Assembly (NCBI GenBank): GCA_963825685.1
Contig: CAWGUD010000007.1
Span: 1 to 64,000 of the forward strand
Reading direction: 5' to 3'
DNA length: 64,000 nt
Origin: JAOUEA01 sp963825685
GTDB lineage: Bacteria > Actinomycetota > UBA4738 > HRBIN12
The notes under the pieces were generated by a model. The model saw only the letters and a program-made list of their open reading frames with translations, did not search any database and had not been told where the DNA came from. The translations under genes were made by a program, and so were the position numbers. The stretch's first letter is position 1. Each line of letters opens with the position of its first letter. Below are positions 9,745 to 17,740 of this stretch, one piece after another.

Positions 9745-10778
9745 ATGAAGGTCGCCGTCATCGGAGCCACCGGAGCCGTCGGCCGGGAGATGACTCGCAT
9801 CCTCGAGGAGCGCCGGTTCCCGGTCGACGAGTTCGTGCCGCTCGCCAGCGCGCGCAGCGCCGGGCGGCTCGTCACGTTCGCCGGCGCCGAGCACGAGGTG
9901 CGCGAGCTGACGGTCGACGCGGCCCGCGGCGTCGACGTCGCGTTCGTCTCGGCGGGAGGCTCGATCTCGAAGGCGTTCCTGCCCGAGATCGCCGCGGCCG
10001 GGACGGTCTGCATCGACAACTCGAGCGCGTTCCGCATGGAACCCGACGTGCCGCTGTCGGTGCCCGAGGTGAACCCCGAGGCGCTCGAGGGATGGCCGCA
10101 TCCCGGCATCATCGCGGTGCCGAACTGCACGACGATCACCGCCGTGCTGCCCCTCGGGCCACTGCATCGGGCGGCGGGCTGCACGTCGCTCGTGCTCTCG
10201 AGCTACCAGGCCGTGAGCGGTGCCGGGTGGAAGGGCACCCGCGAGCTCGTCGAGCAGGTCGAGAAGCTCGGCGGCGACGTCGAGGCGCTCGCTCGCCCCG
10301 ACCACGACGCGCTGCCCCAGGGCGACGTCTTCGCGAAGCCGATCGCGTTCAACGTGGTCGCCAAGGTCGGCGAGTTCGAGGCCGACGGCTTCACGGGCGA
10401 GGAGTCGAAGATGATGGCCGAGCCGCGCAAGATCCTGAGCGCGCCCGACATGCGGGTCGTGGCGACCTCGGTGCGGGTGCCGGTCGTCGACGGGCCATGC
10501 CGTCTCGATGCTCGCCGAGTTCTCGCGCCCGATCTCGGTCGGGGAAGCTCGCGAGCTGCTGTCCGACTGCGCCCGGCGTGCTGCTCATGGACGACCTCGC
10601 GGCCGGAACCTTCCCGTCGCCGCTCGATGCGGCCGGCGGTGACGACGCCCTCGTCGGACGCATCCGCCAGGTGCCGGGCCGCGATGACGCGCTGGCGTTG
10701 TTCAGCTGCGCCGACAACCTGCGCAAGGGCGCCGCGCTGGACGCGATCCAGATCGCCGAGCACCTCTTCACACGCTGA
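9745..10778 (+). CDS. asd: aspartate-semialdehyde dehydrogenase (frameshifted near the C-terminus)
   Basis: It reduces aspartyl phosphate to aspartate semialdehyde with NADPH, the second step after LysC. The N-terminus has the dinucleotide motif VAVIGATGAVGREM. The active-site cysteine is in VPNCTTI, and SSYQAVSGAGWKGT and EESKMMAEPRKIL follow. Near 10495 an extra base in GACGGGCCATG shifts the frame; VPVVDGHAVSMLAEFSRP is recovered in another frame. A second shift near 10575 restores GVLLMDDLAAGTFPSPLDAA. The length of 3n+2 fits two or more indels. Everything needed for catalysis is otherwise present. Confidence 0.9.
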
Positions 10779-10794
10779 GCGGCTGGGTCCGCGG

Positions 10795-10800
10795 TAGGGT
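10795..10800 (+). promoter_or_regulatory. -10 box, leaderless, for the DUF1622 gene
   Basis: TAGGGT is followed by exactly 7 nt and then ATG 10808. There is no Shine-Dalgarno between. This matches the spacing seen at several other genes in the window. Confidence 0.45.
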
Positions 10801-10807
10801 CCACCCC

Positions 10808-11179
10808 ATGGACCTGAGCTTCGAGGGAGTCATGTCCGACGTCGTCAGGGCGTTCGAGCTCGTCGGGGTCGCCATCCTGATCGTCGGCAGCGCGATCGCG
10901 TTCGTCGGCTACGTGCTCACGCTCGCCCGCGGCACGGCGCGGCTCGTGGCGTTCAGGGAGCTCCGGGCCGGGCTCGGCCGATCGATCCTCCTCGGCCTCG
11001 AGGTGTTGGTGGTGGCCGACATCGTGCGGACGATCGTCGTCGAGCCGACCCTCGAGAGCGCCGCGACCCTGGGCGTGATCGTGGTGGTACGGATCCTGCT
11101 GAGCTTCGCGATCGACGTCGAGGTCGACGGGGTCGCGCCGTGGCGCAGGGCTGAGCGCGACGCCGGAACCGAGACCTGA
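10808..11179 (+). CDS. DUF1622 family membrane protein
   Basis: 123 residues with about three membrane segments: VGVAILIVGSAIAFVGYVLTL, a conserved amphipathic stretch FRELRAGLGRSILLGLEVLVVADIVRTIVVEPT, and LGVIVVVRILLSFAIDVEVDG. The phrase GRSILLGLEVLVVADI is the hallmark of DUF1622. The function of the family is not known. It is followed by a single-base gap and then a stand-alone cyclic-nucleotide-binding gene, so the two are probably cotranscribed; a membrane function responding to cyclic nucleotide is possible but unproven. Confidence 0.8.
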   Translation: MDLSFEGVMSDVVRAFELVGVAILIVGSAIAFVGYVLTLARGTARLVAFRELRAGLGRSILLGLEVLVVADIVRTIVVEPTLESAATLGVIVVVRILLSFAIDVEVDGVAPWRRAERDAGTET

Positions 11180-11180
11180 C

Positions 11181-11573
11181 ATGGACATCGACAGGCTGCG
11201 AGGCATCCCCTTGTTCGCCGAGATCGACGACGACGGACTCGAGGTGATCGCGCAACTCGCGACGGAGTTCGCCGCTCCGGCCGGGCGGGTGCTCGCCGAG
11301 GTCGGGCAGCCCGGCGCCGGCCTCTTCATCATCGAAGAGGGAACGGTCGCGGTCGACCTGCCCGACGGCAACGCCGTCGAGCTCGGGCCAGGCGAGTTCT
11401 TCGGCGAAGTTGCCCTGCTCACCGACTCCCCACGGAACGCGCGGGTCCGTGCGCGGACCGACGTGCGCTGCCTGGCGATCGAGCGCCAGGCATTCACCCT
11501 GCTGCTCGACGCGCAGCCCACGATCGCCGCCGCGATGCTTCCGATCGTCGCCCGCAGGCTCAGCGGGCACTGA
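11181..11573 (+). CDS. stand-alone cyclic nucleotide-binding domain protein
   Basis: 130 residues, essentially one CNB domain: LRGIPLFAEIDDDGLEVIA, then the beta barrel (AEVGQPGAGLFIIEEGTVAV) and an intact phosphate-binding cassette (FFGEVALLTDSPRNARVRA, including the Glu and Arg that contact the cyclic phosphate). There is no DNA-binding helix-turn-helix, so it is not a Crp regulator. It starts 1 bp after the DUF1622 stop. Stand-alone CNB proteins in actinomycetes are thought to act as cAMP-responsive partners; the partner here is unknown. A second such gene lies at 61211. Confidence 0.85.
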   Translation: MDIDRLRGIPLFAEIDDDGLEVIAQLATEFAAPAGRVLAEVGQPGAGLFIIEEGTVAVDLPDGNAVELGPGEFFGEVALLTDSPRNARVRARTDVRCLAIERQAFTLLLDAQPTIAAAMLPIVARRLSGH

Positions 11574-11595
11574 GGAACGTCGAGGGCGAGCCCCG

Positions 11596-12085
11596 TCAGT
11601 TGTCGTCGACCGGTTGTCCGCCGGGGGTGACGTCGTCGGCGAGCGGCTTCACGAACCACTCCCCGTAGTCGTGCCACCCCTCACGCCGGTAGAACGCGAT
11701 CGAGGTGTCGCGCCAGGTGGCGGTGACCAGCGCCATGCGGAAGCAGCCACGCTTGCGGGCCAGTTCTTCCGCCCGACGCAGCAACGCCGCGCCGACCCCA
11801 CCGCCACGCACGCGCTGGGTCACGACCACGTCGTTCACGCGAGCTTGGGGCCGATGGTCGCCGAGGCGTTGGTGGTACTCCATGTCGATCACACCGACGA
11901 CCTCACCGTCGAGCTCCGCGACGAGCGTGACGTTGCCCAGTCTGCCGCAGGTGCCCCGCGAACGCCTGGCGGTGCGTCGGATCGTCGGCGGTGCCGGCCG
12001 CGACGCCACGGCCGAGCTCCACGAGCAGGCCGGCAACGGCCGCCCAGTCGTCGGGCGACGCCATCCGCACGGTGACCTCGATCAT
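11596..12085 (-). CDS. GNAT family N-acetyltransferase (one frameshift)
   Basis: Start ATG 12085 (MIEVTVRMASPDDWAAVAGLL). The frame changes near 11945, from FAGHLRQTG to NVTLVAELDGEVVGVIDMEY. Acetyl-CoA-binding motif A is clear: VNDVVVTQRVRGGGVGAALL, followed by LVTATWRDTSIAFYRREGW. The length of 3n+1 fits one extra base. The substrate is unknown. It begins 10 bp after the Eis-like gene ends, in a MazG-Eis-GNAT minus-strand operon. Confidence 0.8.
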
Positions 12086-12095
12086 GGGGTCACGC

Positions 12096-13286
12096 TCAGA
12101 AGAAGAAGGGGCACCAGGATCGGCGCCGGCGAACAGTCGCTCGAACGTGCTCACGGCAGGGTCGCTCGCGTCGATGAGCCCGAGGCGTACCGCGTCGGGC
12201 GGTCGCAGGTACCCGCTGAACAACGACGAGAGCGTACCGATCGGCGATCGGACGAACGTCGTCGTCGGTCCGCGACATCGTCGCGGCGCCCATCTGCACC
12301 CGCAGCCGCCACGGCCCGGCGTTGTCGACGAACATCGGGTCGTCGACGGCGAACACCGCTTCGGCATCGATCGCTGGCCAGCCCCGCTGCTCGAAGGCGG
12401 TCCGCACGTCGAGCAGGCGCAGCATCCACCGGTAGTGCATGTCGATCGCGAGGGACTGGTCGTCGACGAGCAGGCCGATCGGGTCGTTGGGCGGGCCGCT
12501 CCACTGGAACCACTTGCCGATGCCGGCGAAGCGTCGAACGTACGACAGCAACGCCCGCAACGCCGTGTCGGTGTTCGCGACGAACGCCTCGGTCCACAGC
12601 CCGAACGCGACATCGAGCGGGCCGGGGTCGTGTTGGCGTCCTGTCACCAGGAATCCGCTCACCTCGTCGCCTTCGCGCACGACGACCGCACGGCGGCTCT
12701 CGTCGTCCGTGCGGATCATGATGCGCTCCGCCCAATGCCCGTCGCCGGTGGGTTCCACCGGGCCCGTGTGTCTCGACGCGAACGCGTGGTAGCAGGCCCG
12801 CACCCCGGGCAGATCGCGCTCGAGGTCGAAGAGCTGAGGAGCCGGCAGGTCGCGAGGCTGCGGCGGGATCGCGTCGATCGCGATGCGGTGCTTGGTGAAC
12901 GTGCCGGCCAATTCGTATCCGATCGAGCGGTAGGGCTTCAACACCGCCGGGAACAGCGCGCTCACCGGGGCGCCGCGATCCTTCGCGGCGCGGAGCACCG
13001 CCTCCGTCGCCGCCGAAGCCAGGCCAGCTCCACGATGTTCGGGAAGGGTGGCGACCCCCCACACGGCCGAGCAGCCGAGCGGGTTACCTCCGAACCATTG
13101 GTCGAATCGGAACTCCCCGGCCGTGGCCACGATGTCGCCCTCGACGACGGCGACGCGCATGTCATCGAGGGGGTACAGGTGGGAGCGGGCGATCGCGGCG
13201 TCACGGGGGAAGTTCAGTGACGTCGCGAGCACCGTCGCCACGCGCTCGCGTTCGTCGTCGCGCGGGCTTCTCGTCGCTGCACTCAT
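12096..13286 (-). CDS. Eis-like N-acetyltransferase (two compensating frameshifts)
   Basis: The N-terminal GNAT domain has WGVATLPEHRGAGLASAATEA and the Eis-type KPYRSIGYELAGTFTKH, followed by a second GNAT-like half and an SCP2-like C-terminal part (WRLRVQMGAATMSRTDDD). From about 12255 to 12120 the homologous frame is different (SLFSGYLRPPDAVRLGLID). It then returns to end in SWCPFFF. The total length is exactly 397 codons, as expected for one insertion and one deletion. In M. tuberculosis Eis the terminal Phe carboxylate is the catalytic base, so the recovered FFF end supports this reading. Eis enzymes acetylate amines, including lysines and aminoglycosides. Its ATG overlaps the MazG-like stop by ATGA. 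Confidence 0.78.
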   Translation of the reverse strand: MSAATRSPRDDERERVATVLATSLNFPRDAAIARSHLYPLDDMRVAVVEGDIVATAGEFRFDQWFGGNPLGCSAVWGVATLPEHRGAGLASAATEAVLRAAKDRGAPVSALFPAVLKPYRSIGYELAGTFTKHRIAIDAIPPQPRDLPAPQLFDLERDLPGVRACYHAFASRHTGPVEPTGDGHWAERIMIRTDDESRRAVVVREGDEVSGFLVTGRQHDPGPLDVAFGLWTEAFVANTDTALRALLSYVRRFAGIGKWFQWSGPPNDPIGLLVDDQSLAIDMHYRWMLRLLDVRTAFEQRGWPAIDAEAVFAVDDPMFVDNAGPWRLRVQMGAATMSRTDDDVRPIADRYALVVVQRVPATARRGTPRAHRRERPCREHVRATVRRRRSWCPFFF

Positions 13287-13570
13287 GGGAACGGGCAGCC
13301 GCACGGCGCCTCGCGGCACCGCGGGCACGTCCGGGCGTACCTGGCCACCGCTGCCTCGAGATCGACGCTCTCGAGGTTCGCGAGCGAGGCCAGCCACGCC
13401 AGCACGTCACCGAACTCGTGCTCGAGGTTCGCGCGGTCACCGGTGCGCATCGCCTTGGCGAGTTCGCCGACCTCCTCGGTGAGCCATCGGAACGTGATGT
13501 CGCGGCCCCGCGCCTCGTCGCGCTCGAGGTAGAGATGCGCCATCGAGGACTGCAGCTCGCGGATCTCCAT
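13283..13570 (-). CDS. MazG-like nucleotide pyrophosphohydrolase domain protein
   Basis: 95 residues. The helices carry the MazG/dUTPase-type metal motif: FRWLTEEVGELAKAMRTGD (EExxE) and then LEHEFGDVLAWLASLANL (ExxD). The C-terminus has a small cysteine-rich tail (CPRCREAPCGCPFP), possibly a zinc site and unusual for minimal MazG proteins. Such enzymes hydrolyse nucleoside triphosphates to monophosphates as house-cleaners. The ATG lies 9 nt after TAGACT on the minus strand and lacks a Shine-Dalgarno. Confidence 0.8.
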   Translation of the reverse strand: MEIRELQSSMAHLYLERDEARGRDITFRWLTEEVGELAKAMRTGDRANLEHEFGDVLAWLASLANLESVDLEAAVARYARTCPRCREAPCGCPFP

Positions 13571-13670
13571 GGGTGTCGGAGTCTAGTGCGACGAACCCGC
13601 TCGCTCCGGTCAAGTTCTGGGTGCGCGCGAGCCGATGCTAGGAAGGAAACGCCTGTACCCGGGAGGGATC

Positions 13671-14108
13671 ATGGCCGACGACACGATGCACCACTCCGGC
13701 GACCCCGCGTTGAGCGACGCCCTGCAGCGGTTCGAACGAGCCGAGGCCGAGCTGGAGGAGACCGAAGAGCGACGACGCCGACTCGCCGACGAAGCCGCGA
13801 AAGCGGCCGCAGAGCTCGACTCGACGCTCGACCACGCGATCAGGAAGTCGATCGACGAGCGTGACCGGCTCGAGGAGGAGCTCGCCGTCGTCGCCGACCA
13901 CATCTCTCGGCTCGAGTCGATCCGTGCACGATCGGCCGGCCGGAACGGAAGGGTCACCGTCACCGCCGCCCCCCAGCTCAGCGACCTCAGCGAGGAAGGC
14001 TCCTTCGCGGTCGCAGAAGGAGCCGAGACGGATGAATCGGTCGACTACGTGAGCCGTTGGTCGGAGCTCACGAAGTCGCGAGACGGGGACACAGCTCTCT
14101 CGTCGTGA
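13671..14108 (+). CDS. coiled-coil protein of unknown function
   Basis: I chose ATG 13671 because GGGAGGG stands 5-10 nt upstream. The 145-residue product is highly charged, with a long predicted coiled coil (about residues 20-75: FERAEAELEETEERRRRLAD and SIDERDRLEEELAVVADHI), then a Ser-rich, acidic tail. No membrane segment, signal or known domain is visible. It precedes the TetR-regulated lipid cluster but the promoter palindrome lies after it, so it is not obviously part of that unit. Confidence 0.55.
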   Translation: MADDTMHHSGDPALSDALQRFERAEAELEETEERRRRLADEAAKAAAELDSTLDHAIRKSIDERDRLEEELAVVADHISRLESIRARSAGRNGRVTVTAAPQLSDLSEEGSFAVAEGAETDESVDYVSRWSELTKSRDGDTALSS

Positions 14109-14121
14109 TCTGACCCTCGAT

Positions 14122-14151
14122 TTGTCTACCGACCGGTAGACAAGGCATAAT
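14122..14151 (+). promoter_or_regulatory. promoter with palindromic TetR-type operator, leaderless start
   Basis: A near-perfect inverted repeat spans 14122-14143: arm TTGTCTACCG, two central bases AC, arm CGGTAGACAA. The left arm supplies a -35 (TTGTCT, 14122-14127). After an 18-bp spacer comes CATAAT (14146-14151) as -10, then exactly 7 nt to ATG 14159. Any protein on the palindrome would block polymerase. A TetR gene closes the cluster at 20285, and CCGACCGG-centred palindromes are common TetR sites, so autoregulation of the cluster is likely. Confidence 0.75.
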
Positions 14152-14158
14152 CTGCCGC

Positions 14159-16460
14159 ATGGTAGAGAGTGGGGCCCGCCCACCTGCGTCGTCCTCGATC
14201 GTCGAGGCCCTCTCTGGCAAGACGATGTTGCTCACCGGGGTGACCGGCTTCCTCGCGCAGGTCGTCTTCGAACGTCTGCTGGCCGACTTCCCCGAGACCC
14301 GCGTGGTCCTGCTGGTGCGGAGCCAGACCGGCGCCACGAGCCGTGAGCGCGTCGAGTACCTCTTCCGCAAGCCCGCGTTCGACGGGTTGCGCGAGCGGGT
14401 GGGCGAGACGGGCATGATGGCGATGCTCGACGAGCGCGTCGAGGTGATCGACGGCGACTTCGGGCGAGGTCAGCCCAGCGTGCCCGCCGGCATCGACGTC
14501 GCGATGCACTCCGCCGCGACGGTCAGCTTCGATCCCCCGATCGACGAGGGGTTCATGACGAACCTGCAGGGGGCGATGAACCTCTACGGCGGGGTGATCG
14601 CGAGCGGCTCGACCCCGGCGCTGGTGCACGTGTCGACCGCGTACGTCGCCGGGGTGCAGAAGGGTGTGATCCCCGAGGGACCGCTCGAGCATCGGGTCGA
14701 CTACATGCTCGAGCTCGAGCTCGCGATGGCTGCTCGCAAGGACGTGGAAGCGGCCAGCCGCAAGCCCGAGATGCTGAACGCATTCATGGATCTGGCCCGT
14801 GACGAGCACTCCCGCGCCGGGCCCACGACCGTCGCCGACGACGCGGAGGAACGGCGCCAGAAGTGGGTGACGAAGCGACTCGTCGAGTACGGACGCACCC
14901 GCGCCCGCTCGCTCGGGTGGCCCGACGTCTACACGTTCACGAAGGCGATGGGCGAGCGAGCGGTCGAGGAGCTCGCCGCTGAGGCGAACCTTCCGCTGTC
15001 GATCGTGCGCCCGTCGATCATCGAGTCGGCCTACACCCACCCGTCCCCGGGGTGGATCGACGGGTTCAAGATGGCCGACCCGATCATCCGGGCGTACGGG
15101 CTGGGGCAGATCCCCGAGTTCCCGGGCATCCCCGAGGGCATCATCGACATCATCCCGGTCGACTTCGTCGTGAACGCGCTGCTCGCCGTCGCGGCGAACC
15201 CGCCGGCGGCCGGCGAGGTGCATCACTACAACGTGAGCTCGGGCTCGCGGAACCCGCTGCGGTTCTTCGAGCTGTACGAATGGATCCGCGCCTACTTCGA
15301 GGAGCATCCGTTGCCCGAACGCGGCCGAGGCGAGCACAAGGTCCCCGAGTGGGACTTCCCGGGCAACCTCACCGTGGAACGCATGCTGCGGCGGGCCGAG
15401 CGGCTCACCGACATCGCGGAGCAGGTCGTGACCCACCTGCCGAAGTCGAAGGCGATGCGCGACGCCGTGCGTCGCGTCGATCGCGACAAGGCGCGCGTCG
15501 ACTTCGTGAAGCGCTACAGCGACCTGTACGGCATGTACACCGAGACCGAGGTCGTCTACACCGACGACCGCACGCTCGCGCTCTTCGAGTCGCTGAGCGC
15601 CGAGGACAAGGCGACGTTCCCGTTCGACGCGGCGATGGTCGACTGGAAGTACTACCTGCAGGACGTGCACTCGCCGGCCGTGACCCAGTCGTTGCGGGAG
15701 CTCTCGAAACGCGACCGCGAGCGACCGACCGTGACGATCCGCGAGCGTGAGGAGCCGGTGCTCGCGCTGTTCGACATGGAAGGCACGATCATCTCGTCGA
15801 ACGTGGTCGAGAGCTACGTGTGGGCCCGCATGGCCGACCTCACCCCCGAGGAGTGGCCGCGCGAGCTCGCGAGCGTGTTCGGCCGCATCCCCGGCTACCT
15901 GCAGATCGACCGGCGCGATCGCGGCGACTTCCTGCGCTCGTTCTTCCGACGGTACGAGGGCGCGAGCGTCGAGGGCATCGACCGACTCGTGGCGAGCCAC
16001 GTCGCCGAGTTCATGCTGCAGAAGGCGAGCGCGGCGGCGATCCGGCGCATCCGGGAGCACCGCGCCGCCGGACATCGCACGATCTTGATCACCGCGGCCG
16101 CCGAGGCGTTCGTGCGACCGCTCTCACCGCTGTTCGACGTGGTGATCGGCGCCGAGCTCGAGGAACGCGACGGCCGGTACACGGGGTTCATGTCGGCCCC
16201 GCCGCTCGTGGGTGAGGCGCGCGCCGCGTGGCTCCGTCGGTACGCCCTGCTGGAAGGGCATCGAACTGAAGCACTCCTACGCCTACGCCGACTCGTACTC
16301 CGACCTGCCCCTGCTGCGGGCGGTGGGCAACCCGGTCGCGGTGTCGCCCGACGCGTCGCTCTACCGCTACGCGCGCCGTCGCCGCTGGCCGATCGAGGAA
16401 TGGGGCATGACCAAGGGCATGCCACGGGTGCGCTTCCCCAGGCCGGCGGTGCGCACGTGA
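14159..16460 (+). CDS. fatty acyl reductase-type SDR fused to HAD-IB hydrolase (one frameshift)
   Basis: Residues 1-500 form a male-sterility/FAR-type NAD(P)-binding domain: MLLTGVTGFLAQVVFERLL, then HVSTAYVAG and the YxxxK catalytic pair in VYTFTKAMGERAV. The FAR C-terminal helix region follows. From about residue 535 a HAD-IB domain begins (LALFDMEGTIISSNVVESY), with motif II (ILITAAAEAF) and motif IV (ADSYSDLPLL) recovered after a frameshift at about 16258, where an extra G in GGAAGGGCATC breaks the frame; the length is 3n+1. The HAD motif reads DxE rather than DxD. FAR domains reduce acyl-CoA or acyl-ACP to aldehyde or alcohol; here the acyl substrate is unknown. It is the first gene of the cluster. 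Confidence 0.85.
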
Positions 16461-16477
16461 GGGCGGTGAGGCGGTAG

Positions 16478-17728
16478 ATGGCGCTCGCGCTCGAGTACTT
16501 CCGGTCGATGCCGCGCTACGTCGGATCCAAGGTCGCCGGGCGTCGCGTGCCGGGCCTGGTGGCCGGCGGGCCGCTCGCGCCGCTCCGCCTCGCGACCCAG
16601 CCCGATCCGGAACCGCGGGGCGACGGGTGGGCGCGCCTGAAGCCGACGTTGACCGGCATCTGCGGCAGCGACCTGTCCACGATCGCCGGCGAGTCGTCGT
16701 TCTACTTCTCACCGCTCGTCTCGATGCCGTTCGTGCCGGGACACGAGGTCGTGGGCGAGCTGCTCGACGACTGCGGCGATCACGCGGCGGGGCAGCGGGT
16801 GACCCTGTCGTCCGTGCTCGGCTGTGCGGCCCGCGATCAGGCCGAGCTCTGTGAGCACTGCACCGCAGGGGAGTACGGACGGTGCGACCGCGTGACGGTC
16901 GGCTCTTTGAAGCCCGGTCTGCAGACGGGGTTCTGCTCGAGCACCGGCGGCGGATGGAGCCGCATGATGCTCGCCCACCGTTCGCAGCTGTGGGCCGTGC
17001 CCGACGGCATCGACGATCGCGTCGCGGTCTTGATCGAACCGCTCGCGACCGCGATCCACTCGGTGTTCCGCGCTCGCATCCCCGAGGGCGCCGATGTGCT
17101 CGTGATCGGCTCGGGCACGGTCGGCCTGCTCACGCAGGTCGCGCTCCGCCGGTTCGCGCAGCCGGGGCGCGTGATCGTCGCCGCGAAGCACACGGCTCAG
17201 CGGGCGGCCGCGAAGATGGCCGGCGCCGACGAGGTCGTGCGCCCGGAGCACGCGCTGAAGGCGGTTCGCCGCGTCGGGCACGCCGTGAAGCTGAAGCCCG
17301 AACGCGGCCAGGAGTTCCTGCTCGGCGGCGCCGACGTGGTGTTCGAGTGCACCGGTTCGAAACGCGCGCTCGACATGGCGCTGCGAACCACGAAGGCGGG
17401 AGGGCGGGTCGTCGTGAGCGGCATCCCCGCGGGCGGCGCCGATCTCACGCCGCTGTGGTTCCGCGAGCTCGAGCTCGTGGGCGCCTACACCACCGGCATG
17501 GAGGACACCGACGGCGGCCGTCGCCACTCGTTCGCGCTCGCGCTCGAGCTGGCCAGCCAGATCGGCCCGATGCTCGCGCCGATGGTCGGTGCGACCTATC
17601 CGCTCGCGCGGTGGCGCGACGCGATCGATCACGCGATGTCGGCCGGCCGGCTCGGCACGTTCAAGGTGGCCTTCGCGCCGCAAGAGAGCTCCCATGCGGC
17701 CCCGGCCGCGACCGAACCCACGACCTAG
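16478..17728 (+). CDS. zinc-dependent MDR alcohol dehydrogenase
   Basis: 416 residues with both zinc sites of the class. The catalytic ligands are Cys in GICGSDLS and the His-Glu of PGHEVVGELL. The structural cysteines are in CEHCTAGEYGRC. The Rossmann motif is VLVIGSGTVGLLTQ. It would interconvert an alcohol and aldehyde with NAD(P); coming straight after an acyl reductase, the natural guess is the fatty aldehyde or alcohol of that enzyme. The start ATG 16478 follows GTGAGGCGG. The gene is 17 bp downstream of the reductase and 12 bp upstream of the LarA-like gene. Confidence 0.88.
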   Translation: MALALEYFRSMPRYVGSKVAGRRVPGLVAGGPLAPLRLATQPDPEPRGDGWARLKPTLTGICGSDLSTIAGESSFYFSPLVSMPFVPGHEVVGELLDDCGDHAAGQRVTLSSVLGCAARDQAELCEHCTAGEYGRCDRVTVGSLKPGLQTGFCSSTGGGWSRMMLAHRSQLWAVPDGIDDRVAVLIEPLATAIHSVFRARIPEGADVLVIGSGTVGLLTQVALRRFAQPGRVIVAAKHTAQRAAAKMAGADEVVRPEHALKAVRRVGHAVKLKPERGQEFLLGGADVVFECTGSKRALDMALRTTKAGGRVVVSGIPAGGADLTPLWFRELELVGAYTTGMEDTDGGRRHSFALALELASQIGPMLAPMVGATYPLARWRDAIDHAMSAGRLGTFKVAFAPQESSHAAPAATEPTT

Positions 17729-17740
17729 GAGACGACCGAG

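Noticed and set aside
11596..12096. Reading the Eis-like and GNAT genes as one fused protein
   Set aside because: A frame without stop joins them only because of indels; the other frame gives the family-typical FFF end at 12096 and a separate ATG at 12085.
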